A stretch of 9,016 nt of DNA from Acidimicrobiales bacterium (GTDB taxonomy: Bacteria; Actinomycetota; Acidimicrobiia; Acidimicrobiales; Poriferisodalaceae), in NCBI GenBank assembly GCA_030749275.1, contig JASMKJ010000141.1, positions 1 through 9,016 of the forward strand, read 5' to 3'. Made by a program: the position numbers and the translations under genes. This document shows positions 5,617 through 9,016 of this stretch, in pieces (within the stretch, counting starts at the first letter, position 1; the number at the start of each line of letters is the position of its first letter). The notes under the pieces were generated by a model. It had not been told where the DNA came from. It did no database searches and saw only the letters and a program-made list of their open reading frames with translations.

Positions 5617-6408
5617 TCAATTCAAGCGACGCCAAAATTTCGTTGACAACACTTCAATTTGTTCTCTTAGCTCTCCATCGGACCGAGCCGCTATGTCGTC
5701 AAGCTGACGTGCAGCTTGGTCCGTCCTGCCGAGAGAATCAAGTGCGAGGGCCAGTTGTTTCACCTCCCCAAGCGAAGGGACCTCCCAGCAAACCATCAAC
5801 TCAAGAATACGGATCAAATCCTCTATGGATTGGTCCTTGGCATGGATTAGGCGGAGGTTGTTCAACATTCGAGACAAGATGACATCGTTCGTAATTCCAG
5901 CAAGAAACTCGGGTTGGAAATCGACGGAAGGATTCACGTAACTAAAAAGGCTTTCTGCCTCTCGGGGACCAATGATTCTGCCTCGGAATGGATCAAGCAG
6001 TTGTTCTGAGTTCTCCGCATCTCCTACTAGAAAATGGCCAGGCATGCCCACACCGTAGGTCCGTACCCCGCACCGTCTTGAAACTTCCATGACAACAACA
6101 GCGAGAGATATTGGAATGCCTAACTTCCTCTCAATTACGTGATCGATATAGCTATTTCGCGGATTGAAATAATCGGTGTTGTCGCCGATGAAGCCCACGT
6201 CATCGAACAAAAAGGTAGCAACACCAAGAAACGACGGATCCGTGACTTGCTGCGCCAACTCATCTAGGGCGTCTAGCTCCAACGGCACCTGGAGCGTCCG
6301 ACGTTGGCAGTGTGCGCTGAGGGCTAAAGCAGCCTCATCGAGAGGAACTGGGTCTTTTGATAAAGCTTGGGCGAAAAGGCTCAAAGGTGAGCCCTGGGAG
6401 GAAGTCAC
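5617..6408 (-). CDS. SirB1 family protein (transglutaminase-like domain plus helical repeats)
   Basis: 263 residues, soluble. The central block NPRNSYIDHVIERKLGIP (82-99) with ISLAVVVMEVSRRCG and then GVGMPGHFLVG (119-129) and LLDPFRGR (137-144) is the SirB1/Transglut_core2 hallmark. His125 and Asp139 match the transglutaminase His and Asp, but the place of the catalytic Cys reads G97-I-P-I-S-L, with no Cys, as in other members of this family that I know. The C-terminal part (from about 176) looks like tetratricopeptide helices (ELMVCWEVPSLG, then ALALDSLGRTDQA). The molecular role is unknown to me; it may be a binding or chaperone-like module. It begins with GTG and has no ribosome binding site. 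It is upstream of the acyl-CoA dehydrogenase on the same strand with a 141-base gap, so it is probably a separate unit. Confidence 0.87.
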   Translation of the reverse strand: MTSSQGSPLSLFAQALSKDPVPLDEAALALSAHCQRRTLQVPLELDALDELAQQVTDPSFLGVATFLFDDVGFIGDNTDYFNPRNSYIDHVIERKLGIPISLAVVVMEVSRRCGVRTYGVGMPGHFLVGDAENSEQLLDPFRGRIIGPREAESLFSYVNPSVDFQPEFLAGITNDVILSRMLNNLRLIHAKDQSIEDLIRILELMVCWEVPSLGEVKQLALALDSLGRTDQAARQLDDIAARSDGELREQIEVLSTKFWRRLN

Positions 6409-6417
6409 TTAGTGCGG

Positions 6418-6423
6418 AGAGTA
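6418..6423 (-). promoter_or_regulatory. Possible -10 element for the SirB1-family gene
   Basis: On the minus strand TACTCT (TANNNT pattern) ends nine bases before the GTG at 6408. Transcription would start two or three bases before the start codon. No ribosome binding site and no clear -35 box. Spacing is slightly longer than in the better leaderless candidates. Confidence 0.3.
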
Positions 6424-6425
6424 GC

Positions 6426-6461
6426 TTGACATCGGAACCTAACGGTGAATCGAGATATTTA
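6426..6461 (+). promoter_or_regulatory. Candidate promoter of the GDPD-dehydrogenase-GGT operon
   Basis: TATTTA at 6456-6461 is followed by six bases and the ATG at 6468, the same geometry as the other leaderless candidates. A perfect TTGACA lies at 6426-6431, but the spacer to TATTTA is 24 bases, far too long for a standard sigma-70 pair, so the two boxes probably do not work together. The region also holds the divergent promoter of the SirB1-family gene within 59 bases. Confidence 0.4.
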
Positions 6462-6467
6462 TCATCT

Positions 6468-7235
6468 ATGCATTCAACACATCCTTACCTAGATGCTCCT
6501 GCCCCAGTTCCCATCGCGCACCGGGGCGGTGCAGGGGCCTGGCCTGAAAACACCATGCCGGCATTCCAAGGGGCCGTTGACCTTGGTTTTCAATACGTTG
6601 AGACCGATGTACATGCCACAGCTGACGGTGTGCTTGTCGCCTTTCATGATGATCGACTGGATCGTGTCACCAATCAGGTGGGAAAGATCTCCGAGTTGCG
6701 TTGGAGTGATGTAAAGAACGCGTTGGTCGGTGGGTTAGAACCCATCCCTTTGTTCGCCGAACTGATGCGTACCTTTCCTCAGCTCAAGGTGAATATCGAC
6801 CCAAAGTCAAATCAAGCAGTCAAACCGCTCATCCGTGAACTAAAGGAGCTCAAAGCGTTGGACCGAGTTTGTGTAGGTGCCTTTTCTGATGCGCGACTTA
6901 AGAAATTTCATAACGAATTCGGAGAAGCGATCTGCCTCAGCATGGGTCCCCTCGAGGTACTTAAGGCTCGGCTGTCCTCTTGGGGATTACCAAGCAGAGA
7001 CTTCCGAGCCCGGGCTGCGCAAGTTCCAATTCGTCAAGGACCAATCCCAATAGTCGATCGCCGGTTTGTGGAGCAGATGCATCGCCGCGGAATTGCAGTC
7101 CACGTATGGACAATTGACGACCCTGACGAGATGAACTGGCTTCTCGACCTTGGTGTCGACGGCATAATGACAGACCTCCCTTCCACACTTCTGGAAGTAC
7201 TGACCCAACGCGGCCTATGGCCTCACGGTGGCTAG
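6468..7235 (+). CDS. Glycerophosphodiester phosphodiesterase (GDPD) family protein
   Basis: 255 residues from the ATG at 6468. GDPDs hydrolyse glycerophosphodiesters to glycerol-3-phosphate and an alcohol, using a metal in a TIM barrel. Catalytic set visible: His18 in AHRGG, Glu27 in PENT, Glu45 and Asp47 in VETDVHAT, and His60 in AFHDD. The expected glutamate-lysine strand later on reads VNIDPKS (108-114), with Asp for Glu. The C-terminal VHVWTIDDPDEM and GVDGIMTDLP (229-238) match the last two barrel strands. No signal peptide, so a cytoplasmic enzyme. The frame is open upstream to 6357, but those residues overlap the divergent gene and the barrel begins right after the chosen start. The next gene begins four bases after its stop, so they form an operon. 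Confidence 0.9.
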   Translation: MHSTHPYLDAPAPVPIAHRGGAGAWPENTMPAFQGAVDLGFQYVETDVHATADGVLVAFHDDRLDRVTNQVGKISELRWSDVKNALVGGLEPIPLFAELMRTFPQLKVNIDPKSNQAVKPLIRELKELKALDRVCVGAFSDARLKKFHNEFGEAICLSMGPLEVLKARLSSWGLPSRDFRARAAQVPIRQGPIPIVDRRFVEQMHRRGIAVHVWTIDDPDEMNWLLDLGVDGIMTDLPSTLLEVLTQRGLWPHGG

Positions 7236-7239
7236 CTAG

Positions 7240-8628
7240 ATGACGTCAATCGATGAAAAAGTTCTACACGAATTTGAAGAAATTGTGGGTGTCGCCCACG
7301 CTTTACACGATCCGGATCTGGTGTCTACTTACACCACTGACTGGACCGGTCGATTTCAAGGACGGACTCCAGTGGTTCTCCGACCAGCCGATACTCAGGA
7401 GGTTTCGCAGATCATCAAAGTGGCCTCAGCTGCTGGGCTGACGGTCGTACCTCAGGGAGGTAACACCGGACTGGTTGGGGGAAGCGTCCCTCTGCAGGGA
7501 GAAGTCGTTATTTCGACGTTGCGTCTCAACATTTGCGACCCTGTTGATCTACTGGCTCAGCAGGTCACTCTTGGAGCGGGTGTCACTTTGTCTGATGCCC
7601 AACACCATGTCGCGTCATTCAAGCTTGACATCGGCGTCGATTTGGCGGCTCGAGATAGTTGCACGATTGGCGGCATGATCGCCACCAACGCTGGCGGGAT
7701 CAACGTTGTGCGTTACGGTCCTATGCGCGACCAATTGCTCGGTGTGGAAGCGGTATTAGCTGACGGTTCCATCATCAGTCACCTTGAGGGCCTAGAGAAA
7801 GACAACACCGGGTATAACCTGCCCGGTTTGTTCGCCGGCAGCGAAGGCACCTTGGGGATCATCACCAAAGCTCGATTGCGTCTGCATCCCCATTTACCCG
7901 AGCGCTGTTCAGCCATGCTCGCATTTAGGGCGATTGAAGATGCAGTCACAGCGACAGCTCAGTTGCGGCACTCCGTGCTCGGTCTCCAAGCCGTTGAGGT
8001 CATCTTTCGTGACGCGATGCACCTTGTTTCGCACCACATTTCGGCTTCTATTCCCGTCGGCTCCCACGCCGAAGCATGGCTGATCGTCGAAGCTGCGTCA
8101 GACAGCGACCCTACTGAGCAGCTCGCCGTTGCTATCGACGACTTAGGCTCTCTCGTCCTCGACGTCGCAGTTGGCCAGGACGCGGCTACCCGGGCAGGAC
8201 TGTGGCAGTACAGAGAAAAGATCACTGAAGCAATCGCTACCCAGGGAACTCCCCACAAACTGGACGTGACCCTTCCTGCGTCTCGACTCGCCCAATTCGT
8301 CACCGACGTACCGTCAGTGATCACGGGAATTGACAGCGGGGCAACGCCTGTGATGTTCGGTCACCTCGGAGACGGCAACGTCCATGTGAACATTTTGGGG
8401 TCACACGGGTCTGAGCCGGACGAACAGGTTGACGCAGCGGTGCTGGATTATGTCGCTCAGTTGGGTGGAAGCATCTCAGCTGAACATGGGGTCGGGACAG
8501 CGAAGAGAGATTTCCTGCACTTGAACCGGTCAGCCACTGAACTCGCTGCTTTCCGTGCCATCAAATCGAGCCTCGATCCAAAAGGAACACTTAATCCGAA
8601 CGTCCTCATCCCACCTGAGAAGCCATGA
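7240..8628 (+). CDS. FAD-linked 2-hydroxyacid dehydrogenase (GlcD / D-lactate / D-2-hydroxyglutarate type)
   Basis: 462 residues, usual length. N-terminal PCMH-type FAD domain: PQGGNTGLVGGS (71-82), CTIGGMIATNAGG (141-153), RYGPMRDQLLGVE (158-170), FAGSEGTLGIIT (198-209). C-terminal oxidase domain: QYREKITEAI (323-332, Arg325), KLDVTLP (340-346), the metal-site motif GHLGDGNVHVN (374-384, His375 and His382) and AEHGVG (414-419). These motifs mark flavoenzymes that oxidise D-2-hydroxyacids (D-lactate, glycolate, D-2-hydroxyglutarate) and pass electrons to ETF, quinone or cytochrome; the exact substrate cannot be read. No GlcE or GlcF-like partner is adjacent, which favours a single-subunit enzyme. 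It starts four bases after the GDPD stop with a modest GGTGG upstream, and its stop overlaps the next start (ATGA). Confidence 0.92.
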   Translation: MTSIDEKVLHEFEEIVGVAHALHDPDLVSTYTTDWTGRFQGRTPVVLRPADTQEVSQIIKVASAAGLTVVPQGGNTGLVGGSVPLQGEVVISTLRLNICDPVDLLAQQVTLGAGVTLSDAQHHVASFKLDIGVDLAARDSCTIGGMIATNAGGINVVRYGPMRDQLLGVEAVLADGSIISHLEGLEKDNTGYNLPGLFAGSEGTLGIITKARLRLHPHLPERCSAMLAFRAIEDAVTATAQLRHSVLGLQAVEVIFRDAMHLVSHHISASIPVGSHAEAWLIVEAASDSDPTEQLAVAIDDLGSLVLDVAVGQDAATRAGLWQYREKITEAIATQGTPHKLDVTLPASRLAQFVTDVPSVITGIDSGATPVMFGHLGDGNVHVNILGSHGSEPDEQVDAAVLDYVAQLGGSISAEHGVGTAKRDFLHLNRSATELAAFRAIKSSLDPKGTLNPNVLIPPEKP

Positions 8629-9016
8629 AAGATACTCACGCAGCTACGCCGTCCTCAGCGCTCGATGCGCGCAATGGCATGGTTTGCTCCGTCGATCACC
8701 TAGCCAGTAGTGCCGGGGTTTCTCTACTCCGAAAAGGCGGCACAGCAGTAGATGCCGCCATCGGCACATCAGCCGTTCTTGCAGTTACAAATCAACATAT
8801 GTGCGGCGTTGGTGGCGACCTTTGGGCCCTCGTACACGTTCCTGGTCAGGCTCGTCCATTTGCCCTCAATGCCAGCGGTCGTGCGGGAAGCGGTGCGAAC
8901 CTTGAACGCTTAAGGGCGGACGGCTTACTAACAATGCCTTTCCACCGGGACCCACGGAGCATTCCCATTCCAGGCTGCGTTGACGGATGGTTAGCTCTCC
9001 ACGAAAAGTTCGGTTC
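8625..9016 (+). CDS. Gamma-glutamyltransferase family protein (5' part; continues past the window)
   Basis: 130 codons are visible, the N-terminal quarter or so of the precursor. Motifs: LLRKGGTAVDAAIGTSAVLAV (34-54) is the classic early GGT helix, followed by the glycine turn GVGGD (61-65), LNASGRAG (81-88) and PGCVDGW (116-122). Family members are Ntn hydrolases that cut themselves before a catalytic Thr and then cleave or transfer gamma-glutamyl groups, for example from glutathione; that region is beyond the edge. The NASGRA form, in place of the FREMAP type, is seen in cytoplasmic GGT-like proteins. No signal peptide is visible, so it is probably cytoplasmic and might act on another amide. 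The start overlaps the dehydrogenase stop by four bases (ATGA), giving tight coupling. Confidence 0.9.
   Translation, partial: MKDTHAATPSSALDARNGMVCSVDHLASSAGVSLLRKGGTAVDAAIGTSAVLAVTNQHMCGVGGDLWALVHVPGQARPFALNASGRAGSGANLERLRADGLLTMPFHRDPRSIPIPGCVDGWLALHEKFG

Noticed and set aside
6357..6467. N-terminal extension of the GDPD frame
   Set aside because: It overlaps the divergent SirB1-family gene, is basic and unstructured, and the barrel begins right after the ATG at 6468, which has a promoter-like hexamer upstream.
7959..8324. 121-codon open frame on the minus strand inside the FAD-linked dehydrogenase
   Set aside because: Serine- and threonine-rich shadow with no domain; the plus-strand protein is conserved across this stretch.

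Overview
This looks like an ordinary stretch of chromosome, probably from an uncultured actinobacterium (Actinomycetota, possibly Acidimicrobiia). The pointers are a DUF3151 gene (a family I know mainly from Actinobacteria), a mycobacterial FadE-like acyl-CoA dehydrogenase, GTG starts, and several genes that appear to be leaderless: a -10-like hexamer about six bases before the start codon and no ribosome binding site. G+C looks moderate by eye, so this is not a typical high-GC streptomycete or mycobacterium. The lineage is inference. I see no tRNA, rRNA, insertion sequence, phage gene, CRISPR array or defence system.

Layout. From 3560 down to 1 everything is on the minus strand. Pyruvate kinase is followed three bases later by an alpha/beta hydrolase. 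After a 32-base gap holding a probable promoter come a DUF3151 protein, MobA (ATGA overlap) and a rhodanese cut by the window edge. Diverging from pyruvate kinase, a histidine-phosphatase family protein runs on the plus strand (3666-4283) and ends four bases from the end of a convergent acyl-CoA dehydrogenase (4288-5475, minus). Upstream of that, also on the minus strand, is a SirB1-family transglutaminase-like protein (5617-6408). From a short divergent promoter region, a plus-strand operon starts: glycerophosphodiester phosphodiesterase, FAD-linked 2-hydroxyacid dehydrogenase, then a gamma-glutamyltransferase-like protein cut by the right edge. Coding density is very high; the largest gap between predicted genes is about 140 bases (5476-5616), and no stretch over 300 bases lacks a gene.

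Functions. The window mixes central carbon metabolism (pyruvate kinase), molybdenum cofactor maturation (MobA), lipid and acyl-CoA turnover (acyl-CoA dehydrogenase, GDPD), oxidation of a D-2-hydroxyacid and probable gamma-glutamyl cleavage. Apart from the tightly spaced gene pairs there is little sign of one shared pathway.

The most notable signals are a pyruvate kinase whose potassium-site residues and catalytic-loop consensus are strongly altered, a repeated leaderless promoter geometry, and an alpha/beta hydrolase with a displaced catalytic acid. I found no convincing undescribed system.
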